DNA of 40,037 nt from Bacteroidales bacterium (GCA_017428035.1 JAFRRR010000116.1:1-40037), one strand, 5' to 3'. Shown: positions 24,491-33,224, counted from the stretch's first letter. The notes: generated from the letters alone by a model not told the origin. Numbers and translations: made by a program.

Positions 24491-25390
24491 ATGAACAGAA
24501 AAGAATTTTTCAAGACATCCCTGCTGGGAGCGGCTGCCGTGGCTGCGGCACCCTCTCTTCTGGCATCCTGCGCCCCTGCTAAAAAAGACACCGGCGCGCG
24601 CCTGAACATATCTTTCCAGAGCGGCAAGGCCCTTGGCGAGACATATGCCGAGAAGATGGACTACTGCGAATCCCTTGGCGTTACCGGTTTCGAGCCGGGC
24701 GGCTGGGAGCTTGTAAATCAATACGACGACCTGGCCAAGGCTCTTGAAGGCCGCAACCTTAAAGTTTCTGCCATCTGCGCCGGCTTTGAAGGTTTTATCC
24801 TGGCCGACGACCCTGTGCAGAAAGAGGCTTTTGACACCTCTATGCGCCGCATTGTAGAGGCCGCCGGACAAATCGGCTCCACAGGCGTGATTATGGTGCC
24901 TGCGTTCAGCCGTCAGGAGCCCTGCAAACCCAATAACCAGGAGACTTACGACTATCTGTGCGAGCAGCTTCACGAGTTGGGAGAATATGCCGTTAAATGC
25001 GGCACTACCGTGATTCTGGAGCCGCTGAACCGCGCAGAGTGCTTCTACTTGCGTCTCGTGAGCGCCGCCGCAGCCATCTGCCGCGATGCAAAGAGCGAGG
25101 GCGTGAAGTGTATGGGTGACTTCTGGCATATGAAAGAAGAGACCAGCGACTATGCTGCCCTGATGTCGGCCGGCACCAAATACCTGCAGCACATCCATAT
25201 TGCCAGCCGCGCCAACCGCTGCAATCCCGGTGAGGACGGGGACGTCGATAACTACGTAGACGGTTTCCGCGCCCTCAAGGAGATGGGATACGACAAGTAC
25301 ATCAGCTTTGAGTGCGGCAATATTGGCGATCCCGCCGTTGTAATTCCCGCCGCCGTGGAACTGATCAAGAATCAGTGGAATCAGGCTTAG
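24491..25390 (+). CDS. Exported sugar-isomerase/epimerase-like TIM-barrel protein
   Basis: A 299-residue protein of the xylose-isomerase-like TIM-barrel superfamily (AP endonuclease 2 type). The N-terminus is a Tat-like signal with RK in place of RR (NRKEFFKTSLLGAA) and lipobox LASC at residue 27. Metal-ligand positions are recognisable: glutamate in VILEPLNR, aspartate in MGDFWHMKEE, histidine in LQHIHIASR, and glutamate in ISFECGN. The substrate is unknown; ketosugar isomerisation, epimerisation or lyase chemistry are all possible. Last gene of the plus-strand cluster; a bidirectional terminator follows. Confidence 0.88.
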   Translation: MNRKEFFKTSLLGAAAVAAAPSLLASCAPAKKDTGARLNISFQSGKALGETYAEKMDYCESLGVTGFEPGGWELVNQYDDLAKALEGRNLKVSAICAGFEGFILADDPVQKEAFDTSMRRIVEAAGQIGSTGVIMVPAFSRQEPCKPNNQETYDYLCEQLHELGEYAVKCGTTVILEPLNRAECFYLRLVSAAAAICRDAKSEGVKCMGDFWHMKEETSDYAALMSAGTKYLQHIHIASRANRCNPGEDGDVDNYVDGFRALKEMGYDKYISFECGNIGDPAVVIPAAVELIKNQWNQA

Positions 25391-25404
25391 CCCGTGATGA
25401 GTGT

Positions 25405-25443
25405 AAAAAAAGAATGCCGCCCGGTCAGGCGGCATTCTTTTTT
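25405..25443. terminator. Bidirectional intrinsic terminator
   Basis: A strong stem, GAATGCCGCC pairing with GGCGGCATTC, loop CGGTCA, with an A-run before and a T-run after. It separates the convergent TIM-barrel and aldo/keto reductase genes; the T-run touches the stop codon of the latter. Confidence 0.93.
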
Positions 25444-26782
25444 ATAACTCCTTGCCTTGTTTCAGGCGCTCTACAAAAGCGTCTATGCGACGCATTTCTT
25501 TGGGAATGTCAATGTTCTGGGGGCATTTGGGGGTGCAGTCGCCGCAGCCGATGCAATGATTGGCCTGCTGCAGTGCGGGCACGCTGCGGTCGTAACCGAC
25601 CAGGAAGGCGCGGCGCAGCTTGCGGTAGTTGTCATCTGCCTTTGACAGAGGCATCTGCTCTTCCCTGACGCACTTGTTGTAGTGCTGGAATATGCCGGGG
25701 ATGTCGATGCCGTATTTGCAGGGCACGCAATAATTGCAGGCGGTGCAGTCTATCAGCGGGAACTCTATCATCTCCTTGGCTATGCGCTCCAGAAACTCCA
25801 GCTCCTCTTCTGTGCAGGGCACAAAGCCGCTGTAAGTGGCGATATTATCTTGCAGATGCTCAAGATAGGTCATACCGCTAAGCACGCTGAGTATCTTGGG
25901 GTGGCTTCCGGCAAAGCGGAAGGCCCAGCTGGCAATGCTGTCGGCGGGCTTGCGCTCTTTGAACTTGCGGGCCACCGTCTCGGGTACATTGGCAAGCGCG
26001 CCGCCGCGCAGCGGCTCCATCACCGTCATAGGAATGTCGCGGCTTGCCAGCTCGTTATAAAGGTAAGAAGAGTTGACATTGCGGCCGCTGGCGTGGTTCC
26101 AATCCAGATAGTTGTGCTGGATTTGTGCAAAGTCCCAGTGATACTGGTCGTGAAGGCTCACCACATAGTCAAATGTCTCACGGTTGCCGTGGAAACTCCA
26201 GCCCAGATTGCGGATGTGACCCGCCTCGCGCTCGTTTAAGAGGAACTCCAGCAGACCGTTCTCCAGAAAACGCTGGTTGAACGACTCTATGCTGCTGCCC
26301 ACGCTGTGAAGCAGATAATAATCAATATGGTCGGTCTTAAGCTGCCCCAGTGAATTCTGGTACATCCGCTTGCCAGCGGCAAACGAATGGTCGCCCCAGG
26401 CGTTGGACATCTTGGTGGCTATGAAATACTTGTCGCGGGGGTGGCGGCTCAGGCACTCGCCCATAATCCCCTCGCTCTTGCCTCCGGTGTAGACCGGTGC
26501 CGTGTCGTAGTAATTCACGCCGTGCTCCATTGCATAGTCTATAAGGCGATGCTGGGCGTCCATATCCACCGCGCCGTTTCGGGTGCCGTCTACGGTGGGC
26601 ATACGCATACAGCCGTAGCCCAGCAGCGACACCTGGTCGCCGGTGTTGGATGTGCGCATTTCCATCTTGCCGGCAGCCTGCTCTTCGGCAGCGGTCAATT
26701 TAATGCCGCCGGCGGTCATTGCGGCCCCTGCGGTGGCCAGCGAAAGACCCTTTAAGAAAGTTCTTCTATCTATCTTGCTCAT
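25442..26782 (-). CDS. Tat-exported aldo/keto reductase with C-terminal [4Fe-4S] ferredoxin region
   Basis: A 446-residue protein. The Tat signal is KIDRRTFLKGLSLATAGAA. The AKR barrel has the catalytic tetrad context: NYYDTAPVYTGGKSEGIMGE (Asp and Tyr), FIATKM (Lys) and YYLLHSVGS (His). After residue about 340 come cysteine clusters DCTACNYCVPCKYGIDIPG and HCIGCGDCTPKCPQNIDIP, which bind two iron-sulfur clusters. Electrons can thus pass between a carbonyl/alcohol substrate and an external donor. I prefer the ATG at 26782 over an in-frame GTG two codons upstream. It follows the polyferredoxin gene after 12 bases, its likely redox partner. Confidence 0.9.
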   Translation of the reverse strand: MSKIDRRTFLKGLSLATAGAAMTAGGIKLTAAEEQAAGKMEMRTSNTGDQVSLLGYGCMRMPTVDGTRNGAVDMDAQHRLIDYAMEHGVNYYDTAPVYTGGKSEGIMGECLSRHPRDKYFIATKMSNAWGDHSFAAGKRMYQNSLGQLKTDHIDYYLLHSVGSSIESFNQRFLENGLLEFLLNEREAGHIRNLGWSFHGNRETFDYVVSLHDQYHWDFAQIQHNYLDWNHASGRNVNSSYLYNELASRDIPMTVMEPLRGGALANVPETVARKFKERKPADSIASWAFRFAGSHPKILSVLSGMTYLEHLQDNIATYSGFVPCTEEELEFLERIAKEMIEFPLIDCTACNYCVPCKYGIDIPGIFQHYNKCVREEQMPLSKADDNYRKLRRAFLVGYDRSVPALQQANHCIGCGDCTPKCPQNIDIPKEMRRIDAFVERLKQGKEL

Positions 26783-26794
26783 AATCACTGTCGT

Positions 26795-28273
26795 TTAGAT
26801 GGTGTGATGGATTTCGTGGCCTTCTACGCGGATAGCGCTCTCGGGACGGGCGGGGCAGAGGGCCTGGCAGGCGCCGCAGCCTATGCATTTGGCGCTGTCC
26901 ACGGCGGGAATCTTTACCGCCTTGCCTTCGGCCGACTCACCGTCCACCATAGTGATGGCGCCGGTGGGGCAGTGCTCGGCGCAGTGGCCGCAACTGTCAC
27001 CATTTGCCATAGGTACGCACAGCCAGGGATGCCATACGGCGTGGCCAATCTGGGTGGATGCCTTCTCCTCTACGCTTAGCGGCTTGATGGCGCCGGTGGG
27101 GCACACGCTGCTGCAGGAGTTGCATTCGGGGCGGCAGTAAGTGTCGTTATATACCATTACCGGCTGCATGAAGTGCCCCAGGTCGGTAGATGGCTTAAGT
27201 ACGTGGCTCGGGCAGCTCTGGATGCAGAGCTGGCAGGCTATACATTTGTCGTTCAGGTTCTTAAGGCTGATGCTGCCGGGAGGGGTAATGCGCGTTTGGC
27301 TTGCGGGATTGTTGTGCGGAACAACCGCGCCGGAGCGTTTTCTGCGGCCTGTCTTAGCCTCCAGCGCCGTGGTGCCCAGCAAGGCAGCGGTGGTGATAAA
27401 GGCACGACGGCCGGCGTCGGTCTTGGCCTCGCCCTTCTTGGCGGCGGCCCATACCGGCTTGTAATGTATCGCGTCGTGGCTGCAGATGGATATGCAGTCC
27501 ATACAGGCCACGCAGCGGCTGCGGTCTATACTGTGGTTCTTGCTGTCTATACAGGCAGCCTTGCAGCCGCGCTCGCACAGGTGGCAATTGTTGCAATTTT
27601 CGGTGTCAATCACCGGACGGAAAATCGAGAATTTGGAGACGAATCCCAGCACGGTGCCCACCGGGCAGATAGTGTTGCAGTATGTGCGGCCGTTTTTCCA
27701 GGCAAGTATGGCCAGGGCAATCAGCGTCACTGCTGCCACAACCACCACGGCGGTGGCTTTGCCCCATACTTCGGTAGGGTAGAAGGCGTAGCTGCCGGCC
27801 CTCTCTGCCAAAGTGGCGAACAGGTTGTTAACCAGGGTATAGATGGGCGCGAAGAAACTGCTGGCAATCCTGCCGTAGGCGCTGTATGGCGCCAGAAGGG
27901 CCGTGACGGCGCTTATGCCGAACACAATGGAGGCGACCATTATCACCAGCATCACAACCCGCAGCCAGGTCTTGGGTCGGGAGTAACTGTATTTAAAGCG
28001 GTTTTTCTTTTTGCCGCGTTTCCCAAACCAGGCTATGATGTCCTGCATCACGCCCAGAGGACAAATGACAGAGCAGTACACCCGCCCGAAAATGAGGGTC
28101 AAAAGCAGCAATGCCACTATCACCGCAACATTCACAGAAAGGATTGCGGGCAGCAGCTGAATCTTGGCCAGCCAACCCAGAAAAGCGTGGGTGGCGCCTG
28201 TGAAATCTAAAAAAAGCAGCGTTATGCCCGCGAAGGCCAGCGCTGCAAGTATAATTCTGATTGTCCGTAACAT
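26795..28273 (-). CDS. Membrane polyferredoxin: NapH-like and NapG-like halves in one chain
   Basis: A 492-residue iron-sulfur protein. The first 220 residues hold about four membrane helices and two CxxxCP motifs (C67/C71 in YCSVICPLG; C199/C203 in YCNTICPVG), as in NapH. Two ferredoxin clusters follow (cysteines 227-237 and 254-264). At 289-301 sits GRRAFITTAALLG, resembling a Tat signal. A second ferredoxin module then has four cysteine groups (344-354, 380-391, about 428-435, 463-473), as in NapG. In nitrate reductase systems NapH and NapG pass electrons from quinol to the periplasm. No nitrate reductase is present here, so the acceptor is probably the adjacent exported reductase. Seventeen bases follow the TonB receptor stop. 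Confidence 0.9.
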   Translation of the reverse strand: MLRTIRIILAALAFAGITLLFLDFTGATHAFLGWLAKIQLLPAILSVNVAVIVALLLLTLIFGRVYCSVICPLGVMQDIIAWFGKRGKKKNRFKYSYSRPKTWLRVVMLVIMVASIVFGISAVTALLAPYSAYGRIASSFFAPIYTLVNNLFATLAERAGSYAFYPTEVWGKATAVVVVAAVTLIALAILAWKNGRTYCNTICPVGTVLGFVSKFSIFRPVIDTENCNNCHLCERGCKAACIDSKNHSIDRSRCVACMDCISICSHDAIHYKPVWAAAKKGEAKTDAGRRAFITTAALLGTTALEAKTGRRKRSGAVVPHNNPASQTRITPPGSISLKNLNDKCIACQLCIQSCPSHVLKPSTDLGHFMQPVMVYNDTYCRPECNSCSSVCPTGAIKPLSVEEKASTQIGHAVWHPWLCVPMANGDSCGHCAEHCPTGAITMVDGESAEGKAVKIPAVDSAKCIGCGACQALCPARPESAIRVEGHEIHHTI

Positions 28274-28278
28274 ACGGA

Positions 28279-28286
28279 CAAATCTA
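28279..28286 (-). promoter_or_regulatory. Putative -7 box before the polyferredoxin gene
   Basis: Reads TAGATTTG on the minus strand, five bases before the ATG at 28273, in the 17-base gap after the receptor gene. It may be an internal promoter; co-transcription with the receptor is also possible. Confidence 0.35.
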
Positions 28287-28290
28287 ACAA

Positions 28291-30291
28291 TTATTTCTTA
28301 GAAAAATGAAGTTTCATTGACACACCGCCCATTATCCAGAGTCCCGGTTGGGGAATCTCGCCAAAATCGTAGTAGGGGCGGCCAAGGATATTGTTGAACT
28401 TGATATAGGCCTGAATGTCCTGGGCATCGTAGTTCAGCTTGGCGTCCAGAAGGTGGTAGGGCTTGATCAGCTCAGAATCGGTGGCACGGTCCACATAAAT
28501 ATACGAGAGGCTGGCCCCGAGGCGCTTCCAGATGGTTATGTCGGTCTGGACCGAGGCTTTGCCGCGCACGTATTCCAGAGCGTACATACTGCGGTAGTTG
28601 TCGGCGAGTGTCTTGGCCGATGCCTCCATACCCTGCGCTCCCATTGAAACGCGGCGCAGGAAGAAATTGGGCAGATTCAGCAGCACGGGCAGGTCCATCT
28701 GTATCAGGACTTCCTTTCCGGTGGATACTATCCGGGTGTGGTTCACGCTCATCCACGGGGCATCTTCTCCGGCCGTGGTGTCCTTGATCCAGTCTATCAT
28801 ATCGCGGCCGTTATTTGCAAAGTAAGACGCAACTACCCGGTAGCCGGGGCCGGAAAACTTTATTCCGAGTTCCAGGGCATTCATCTTTTCCGATTTCAGG
28901 TTGGGGTCGGCCAGATGCCCGCCCACAGAATAATAGAGATCGGTGAAGGTCGGCATTCTGTAAGATGTGTTCCAGGAGCCGAAAAGGCGCAGGTTGTCGG
29001 TGAGCCTTATGCCTATGTCGGCGCCCGGGAAAAACTTGACGCCTTCCTTGTTTCCGGTGTTATACACTGCTGTGACTCCGGCCGAAGCGCTGAACCATTT
29101 GATGTTGACGTTGTGCTCCAGAAACAGATTGTAGGCGGTGCGGCCCAGCCCGCGGACATTGTGGCCTTTGGGGGTCGGGAGAGGCTCGCCCAGGTTGGTG
29201 CTGCGGATGGCCTCGTGGCGTCCCTCGGCGCCAAAACTTGTGCGTCCCAGGCGGGAATCGACCCGGCAGTTGAGGTTGATACCTATAGTGTTGGTCTTAT
29301 GGTAGTTGAACGGATACTTGTCGGGGTCGCCCCGGAACAGTTCAAACTGGTCTTCGCCGTGATTCCAGTAAAGGGCCGGGGTAAAATGCAGCAGGCCGCG
29401 TCCCTCGCTCTTTATGGCGACGAACGTCTTTACCGTGCCCTCGTACTGGTTGTCGAACTTTGGAGAGTAGAATGTCCCCGCGCCGAAACCTTTGTAGCTG
29501 AGGCCGGCGTGCCAGGTGAGGTTGCGCTTTGCCCACTCGTGTCCGCCGTTGTAAAATAGCTTTGCCGCCCTGAAATCGGTGTTCGGCGTCCCTTCGGCGC
29601 ACTTGCTGAATCCCTTGCTCTGGGAAATGCCGTAGGATATACTATTATAGTTGTTGCAGTCGGCCATATCAACGGAGCCGCCTACATTGTAATAGCCAAA
29701 TGAACCTGCCTCCGCACGGATGGAGGTCGAAAAAGTTTTTACGTTTTCTTCCCTGGCCCAGATGCGGCCCGATAGGTCAGAATCGCCGGTAGTGCCCTGA
29801 ACAGGGGCGTTGACGTGGCCCTTGGTCACTATGTTGATGGCTCCCATCAGGGCTGAAGTGCCGAATACGCGGGCGGCGGGGCCCTCTACGATTTCTATGT
29901 GGTCCACGTCACTCAGATTTACGGGAAAGTCAAATGAGTTGTGGCCGGTCTGGGGATCTGTGATGTTGATGCCGTTTAGCAGCACAGCAATCTGATTGTA
30001 GGTGCCGCCTCTCATACTGATGTCGGTCTGCACTCCGAAGCCTCCTCTCTGGCGAACATCCACGCCGGCGGCATATTTCAGCAGGTCGTTTACAGTCTCC
30101 ACCGGGGCGGAGGTTATCGCCACGCTGTCCAGCAGTGTCACGGTGCGGGCGCTGGCGTGCAGCGATACCGGCACCCTGGAGGCAGTCACTGCCACTGAAT
30201 CAATTGAATAAGTTTGCTCTTCAGGTTCTGCCTGAGCGGCCGCCGAAAACGCAGCCGCCATCATCAATAGTAAAAGAAACGCCTTTTTCAT
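28291..30291 (-). CDS. TonB-dependent outer membrane receptor (BtuB-like)
   Basis: A 666-residue receptor: signal peptide residues 1-19 (MKKAFLLLLMMAAAFSAAA), a TonB-box-like IDSVAVTASR near 28, the plug domain with VNDLLKYAAGVDVRQRGGFG, VLLNGINITDPQTGH and HIEIVEGPAARVFGTSALMG, and a long beta-barrel. It lacks the N-terminal carboxypeptidase-like extension of SusC proteins and has no SusD neighbour, so a cofactor or metal chelate such as a corrinoid is more likely than a polysaccharide. No riboswitch fits in the short upstream gap. The ATG at 30291 overlaps the upstream stop by one base (TGATG), and a TTG three codons earlier is not needed. Confidence 0.9.
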   Translation of the reverse strand: MKKAFLLLLMMAAAFSAAAQAEPEEQTYSIDSVAVTASRVPVSLHASARTVTLLDSVAITSAPVETVNDLLKYAAGVDVRQRGGFGVQTDISMRGGTYNQIAVLLNGINITDPQTGHNSFDFPVNLSDVDHIEIVEGPAARVFGTSALMGAINIVTKGHVNAPVQGTTGDSDLSGRIWAREENVKTFSTSIRAEAGSFGYYNVGGSVDMADCNNYNSISYGISQSKGFSKCAEGTPNTDFRAAKLFYNGGHEWAKRNLTWHAGLSYKGFGAGTFYSPKFDNQYEGTVKTFVAIKSEGRGLLHFTPALYWNHGEDQFELFRGDPDKYPFNYHKTNTIGINLNCRVDSRLGRTSFGAEGRHEAIRSTNLGEPLPTPKGHNVRGLGRTAYNLFLEHNVNIKWFSASAGVTAVYNTGNKEGVKFFPGADIGIRLTDNLRLFGSWNTSYRMPTFTDLYYSVGGHLADPNLKSEKMNALELGIKFSGPGYRVVASYFANNGRDMIDWIKDTTAGEDAPWMSVNHTRIVSTGKEVLIQMDLPVLLNLPNFFLRRVSMGAQGMEASAKTLADNYRSMYALEYVRGKASVQTDITIWKRLGASLSYIYVDRATDSELIKPYHLLDAKLNYDAQDIQAYIKFNNILGRPYYDFGEIPQPGLWIMGGVSMKLHFSKK

Positions 30292-31211
30292 CAGAAACAA
30301 AAACCTATGGAAATATTAGCCGTATTGACTGCTCCGGGCAGCGTGAGCCAGCTTGCAGACAATGCACTGCATCCAACAATCAAAGCGGCTCCAAGCTCAA
30401 AGCATACACCACTGCGAGAAAGGTCCTTAACCAGCATCCATTCGCCGTTATTGTCTTCCCAGCAAAGGCGGCTGAAGCCATAGCCCGCGCCGCCGAATAC
30501 TGCCGTCTTTTTGCCGACTCTCACCAGAGGCCCGGCGGTGGCGAACAGCCGGTCGGTGGCTGCTTTGCCGCTGGCCCAGATGCGCCCGCCATTAAAAGAG
30601 CCGTTGGATAAGGCATTGTAGGAAGTGTTGTGATATGAGAAGTTGCTGCGTACTGAGGCCCATGCGCTGAATCGCCGACCCCAATAGTCAAACCTGACGC
30701 CATAACTCATTGCCGGTGCCGAAACAGATGCCGATATGGCCCTGACGGACGGAAGTGGACGGGGCGCAACCGGCAGCGGGAAGGCGTCTTTCAGGGGATC
30801 TGTATGTCCGTTAACGGCACAGAATGACAGAAAAGTCTTGCCGGCATCCGGCAAAAGCTCAGGCCTGGTGTCGGCCACAACTCCGGTTAAATACATCTGC
30901 CGGATGGCGTAGAAACGCTTTTTTGCGGCGGCTGGCATCTTGTTGCTGATTTGTTTCAATTCGCCGCGGAGCGACTCCAGCTGGTTCATAAGTGACAACA
31001 GTTGCCCGGAAGGGATTTTCTCTCCGGCATCCTGCCTCTGTTTGAGGTTTATGCATTTGCGGCAGATGAGTTCATAGCTGTCCAGAAGCTCCTCCCAAGA
31101 AGTCGTCCCCTGCAATTCCAAGCGCGGAGCGGAGGGCTCCGTTCCGGAGGCAAAACCTATTGCGGGCAGCAGCAGAAAAGCCGCCAGAACACACTTGAAA
31201 ACTCTGTTCAT
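30291..31211 (-). CDS. Exported protein, probable outer membrane beta-barrel, unknown function
   Basis: About 306 residues with a Sec signal (ends near AIGFASG). The first half of the mature protein is helical and charged (DSYELICRKCINLKQRQ, LESLRGELKQISNKM, AAAKKRFYAIRQMY). The second half has alternating strands: YGVRFDYWGRRFSAWASVRS, AVFGGAGYGFSRLCWEDN, then a C-terminal NISIGFCF typical of barrel ends. I do not recognise a named family. It is coupled to the TonB receptor, so a helper or assembly role is possible. The ATG at 31211 is preceded by an in-frame GTG (31214); either could start. Confidence 0.65.
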   Translation of the reverse strand: MNRVFKCVLAAFLLLPAIGFASGTEPSAPRLELQGTTSWEELLDSYELICRKCINLKQRQDAGEKIPSGQLLSLMNQLESLRGELKQISNKMPAAAKKRFYAIRQMYLTGVVADTRPELLPDAGKTFLSFCAVNGHTDPLKDAFPLPVAPRPLPSVRAISASVSAPAMSYGVRFDYWGRRFSAWASVRSNFSYHNTSYNALSNGSFNGGRIWASGKAATDRLFATAGPLVRVGKKTAVFGGAGYGFSRLCWEDNNGEWMLVKDLSRSGVCFELGAALIVGCSALSASWLTLPGAVNTANISIGFCF

Positions 31212-31218
31212 CACCTTG

Positions 31219-31226
31219 CAAAGTTA
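31219..31226 (-). promoter_or_regulatory. Putative -7 box of the barrel-protein/receptor operon
   Basis: Reads TAACTTTG on the minus strand, four bases before the GTG and seven before the ATG. The divergent kinase gene has TATCTTTA (31239-31246) five bases before its ATG. Confidence 0.4.
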
Positions 31227-31251
31227 GCAAAAAGATAGTATCTTTACATTT

Positions 31252-32259
31252 ATGGACGATAATATCTCCGGCTTTTTCAATACTGTGGAGGGGTATGGAA
31301 ACCCCGACCTGACCTCTTTTACGCAGATCCCCACTTCAGAAGGAGGAATGTGCGATTTGTACAGAGGCGAGAGGGCGGGACGTTTCCGTGTTTATAAGTG
31401 TCTCAAGCCACAGTATCGCGGCAGCCTTCTGCACGAAGGACTCCTTAAGAAAGAGTTCGAGCAGGGCTATTCCCTCCGCCACGTCAATATCTGCGAGATA
31501 TATTCCTATATGGAGATTGAAGGGCTTGGCAACTGCATTGAGATGGAATGGGTAGATGGTGTCACGCTGGACGAATACCTCAAGCGCGGAGAGCCTGGCG
31601 AAGCCACATTCCTTAAGATAGCCCGCCAGATATGTGACGCTCTGGGCTATATCCACAGCCGCGGGATGATTCACCGCGACCTAAAACCCTCCAACATTAT
31701 GGTGAGCCACGACGGGGGCATTGTCAAACTGATTGACTTTGGCCTGGCAGACGACGCTACCTCTGCAGTGCTCAAGGCCCCCGCCGGTACGCGGAGGTGG
31801 ATTGCGCCGGAGGTGCTGGCCGGACATCCTGCTGACGTCCGGAGTGACATATATTCATTGGGCGCCGTGTTGCGTCAGATGACCGGCCATCACCGCCGCT
31901 GCCTCGAAAAATGTATGTCAGAAGATCCAGCAAAACGTTATGCATCTGCTGCGCAGGTAAAAGAGGCCCTTTCTTCCAGTGGCGGCTTTTGGCGCGTGGT
32001 CTTGACTGCAGTGCTGGCCATTGCCCTGATTGTGATCACGGCCCTTCTCTTCAAGAAGCGGCCTGCACCGGAGGTGGAAACACCGCCGCCTGTTTCAAAA
32101 GCGGATACAATATATGTTTTGCCGGCGGAGCCGGAACAACCGTCCGTTCAGCAGCCGGCACCCGGCCCCACAAAGGTACATGCGCCCGCGTCTGAACCGC
32201 AAGACAATATCGATGAGATTTTTGAGCAGGCCAGCGACCTGTTCGAAGAGAATCTTTAG
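31252..32259 (+). CDS. Hanks-type Ser/Thr protein kinase with one membrane helix
   Basis: A 335-residue kinase. All catalytic residues are present: Lys49 in FRVYKCLK, Glu68 in [18 protein letters not shown] (140-150), IDFGLAD (161-167) and WIAPEVLA (183-190). The glycine loop is reduced ([12 protein letters not shown]). The kinase lobe ends early, near 240, with no long C-lobe tail. A single transmembrane helix lies at about 247-267, followed by a proline-rich extracytoplasmic tail ending in [18 protein letters not shown]. Such proteins signal from the envelope, often through PASTA or other sensors; here the outer part is only about 65 residues. Its stop overlaps the convergent stop of the next gene. 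Confidence 0.92.
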   Translation: MDDNISGFFNTVEGYGNPDLTSFTQIPTSEGGMCDLYRGERAGRFRVYKCLKPQYRGSLLHEGLLKKEFEQGYSLRHVNICEIYSYMEIEGLGNCIEMEWVDGVTLDEYLKRGEPGEATFLKIARQICDALGYIHSRGMIHRDLKPSNIMVSHDGGIVKLIDFGLADDATSAVLKAPAGTRRWIAPEVLAGHPADVRSDIYSLGAVLRQMTGHHRRCLEKCMSEDPAKRYASAAQVKEALSSSGGFWRVVLTAVLAIALIVITALLFKKRPAPEVETPPPVSKADTIYVLPAEPEQPSVQQPAPGPTKVHAPASEPQDNIDEIFEQASDLFEENL

Positions 32260-32831
32260 CCATCTGTCTTGACTAGATTGAGCCCCTTGGCCTTGCCGGC
32301 GATGTAGGAGGGGAGGCGCTGACCGCCGCGTTCCACCCACGGCACCACCAGAGGCAATCCCTTGAAGAAGAATGAACACTGCAGGCGGTCACCCTCGCGG
32401 AGTTTGGAGTTCAGACTCTCCACCACCTCGAACTGGTCGTCGCCAGCCTTGCGGAGCCGCACCAGTCGGTTGGGTTCCCACCCGATGATCACAATGCCAC
32501 CGTCGGCAATATCTTCCGCCGGAAGGGTATAGGCATCCAGAAGCCCGGAAGATTCGGTGGCTTCGCCCAAAAGAGACAGGCGGTAATCCCGGAAATCCTT
32601 GTATCCGACAAACCGCGCCAGCACGTCCAGGGTTGCCTTGCGGGGAGTGGTCTCCTGCGAGACGTAGTGCCACAGCCGCTTCAGGGTAGAGGCGGAGAGC
32701 GTTTCGCGCCCCTCAAACTTGAGCAGTGCGCTAAGCACGTTGAAATCGTTGGTGCTGAGCAGCGGTGCGCCATACTTCTTTTCCACTGCATCCAGCAGGC
32801 TCTGCAACTCTGGGACTCTCTTGTAATTCAT
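32256..32831 (-). CDS. Putative Bacteroidetes-type DNA-binding regulator
   Basis: A 191-residue protein with no signal peptide. The N-terminal 90 residues follow a pattern I associate with a Bacteroidetes-specific regulator family: [52 protein letters not shown], consistent with a helix-turn-helix. The remaining 100 residues are mostly beta ([39 protein letters not shown]) and may bind a ligand. Function is inferred from pattern, not a named domain. It overlaps the kinase gene by four bases at the 3' end, so both stop codons share the same bases. Confidence 0.55.
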   Translation of the reverse strand: MNYKRVPELQSLLDAVEKKYGAPLLSTNDFNVLSALLKFEGRETLSASTLKRLWHYVSQETTPRKATLDVLARFVGYKDFRDYRLSLLGEATESSGLLDAYTLPAEDIADGGIVIIGWEPNRLVRLRKAGDDQFEVVESLNSKLREGDRLQCSFFFKGLPLVVPWVERGGQRLPSYIAGKAKGLNLVKTDG

Positions 32832-32846
32832 ATCTTCAGGTTGTAT

Positions 32847-33224
32847 CTATTCAGGTGTGGTGTAATAATTCTGGGCAGACTGCATCACGTCCCGTCCGTT
32901 GCCTATGAACAAACGGTAGCAGTAGGTTGTGCCGGGGGCAGGATCTTTCAGGATGACTTCAAACCGGTCACCGCCGGTCTGCACGCCGCCAAGCCTTGTC
33001 CACACGGCATCGTCAGCCTCCCAATCGCAGGTGTAGTCCAGCCCGTACGTTGTCAATTGTGACATCGAACTCATCTTGCAGGTGAAAACAATGGCGTCCG
33101 GATTGATGCCGTCTATCATGACTTCCTCAAACTCCGGCGTGAGAAACTCCTCCGGCGGAGTCTGGGTGCAGGCTGAGCAGACAAGTATCAATGCTAATGC
33201 ATAAATGTATGTTAGTCGATACAT
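32847..33224 (-). CDS. Small lipoprotein, possible Fn3-like fold
   Basis: A 125-residue protein with a short signal ending at lipobox SAC (Cys19), followed by TQTPPEEF, so probably outer-membrane or surface anchored. The mature part ends with PGTTYCYRLFIGNGRDVMQS, a pattern similar to the last strands of fibronectin type III-like domains in Bacteroidetes surface proteins. Its start overlaps the 3' end of the upstream DUF4988 lipoprotein gene by 13 bases, indicating one operon. Confidence 0.72.
   Translation of the reverse strand: MYRLTYIYALALILVCSACTQTPPEEFLTPEFEEVMIDGINPDAIVFTCKMSSMSQLTTYGLDYTCDWEADDAVWTRLGGVQTGGDRFEVILKDPAPGTTYCYRLFIGNGRDVMQSAQNYYTTPE

Noticed and set aside
28291..30291. 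A cobalamin riboswitch before the BtuB-like receptor
   Set aside because: The operon start has only about 40 bases before the divergent kinase gene, far too short for the element.
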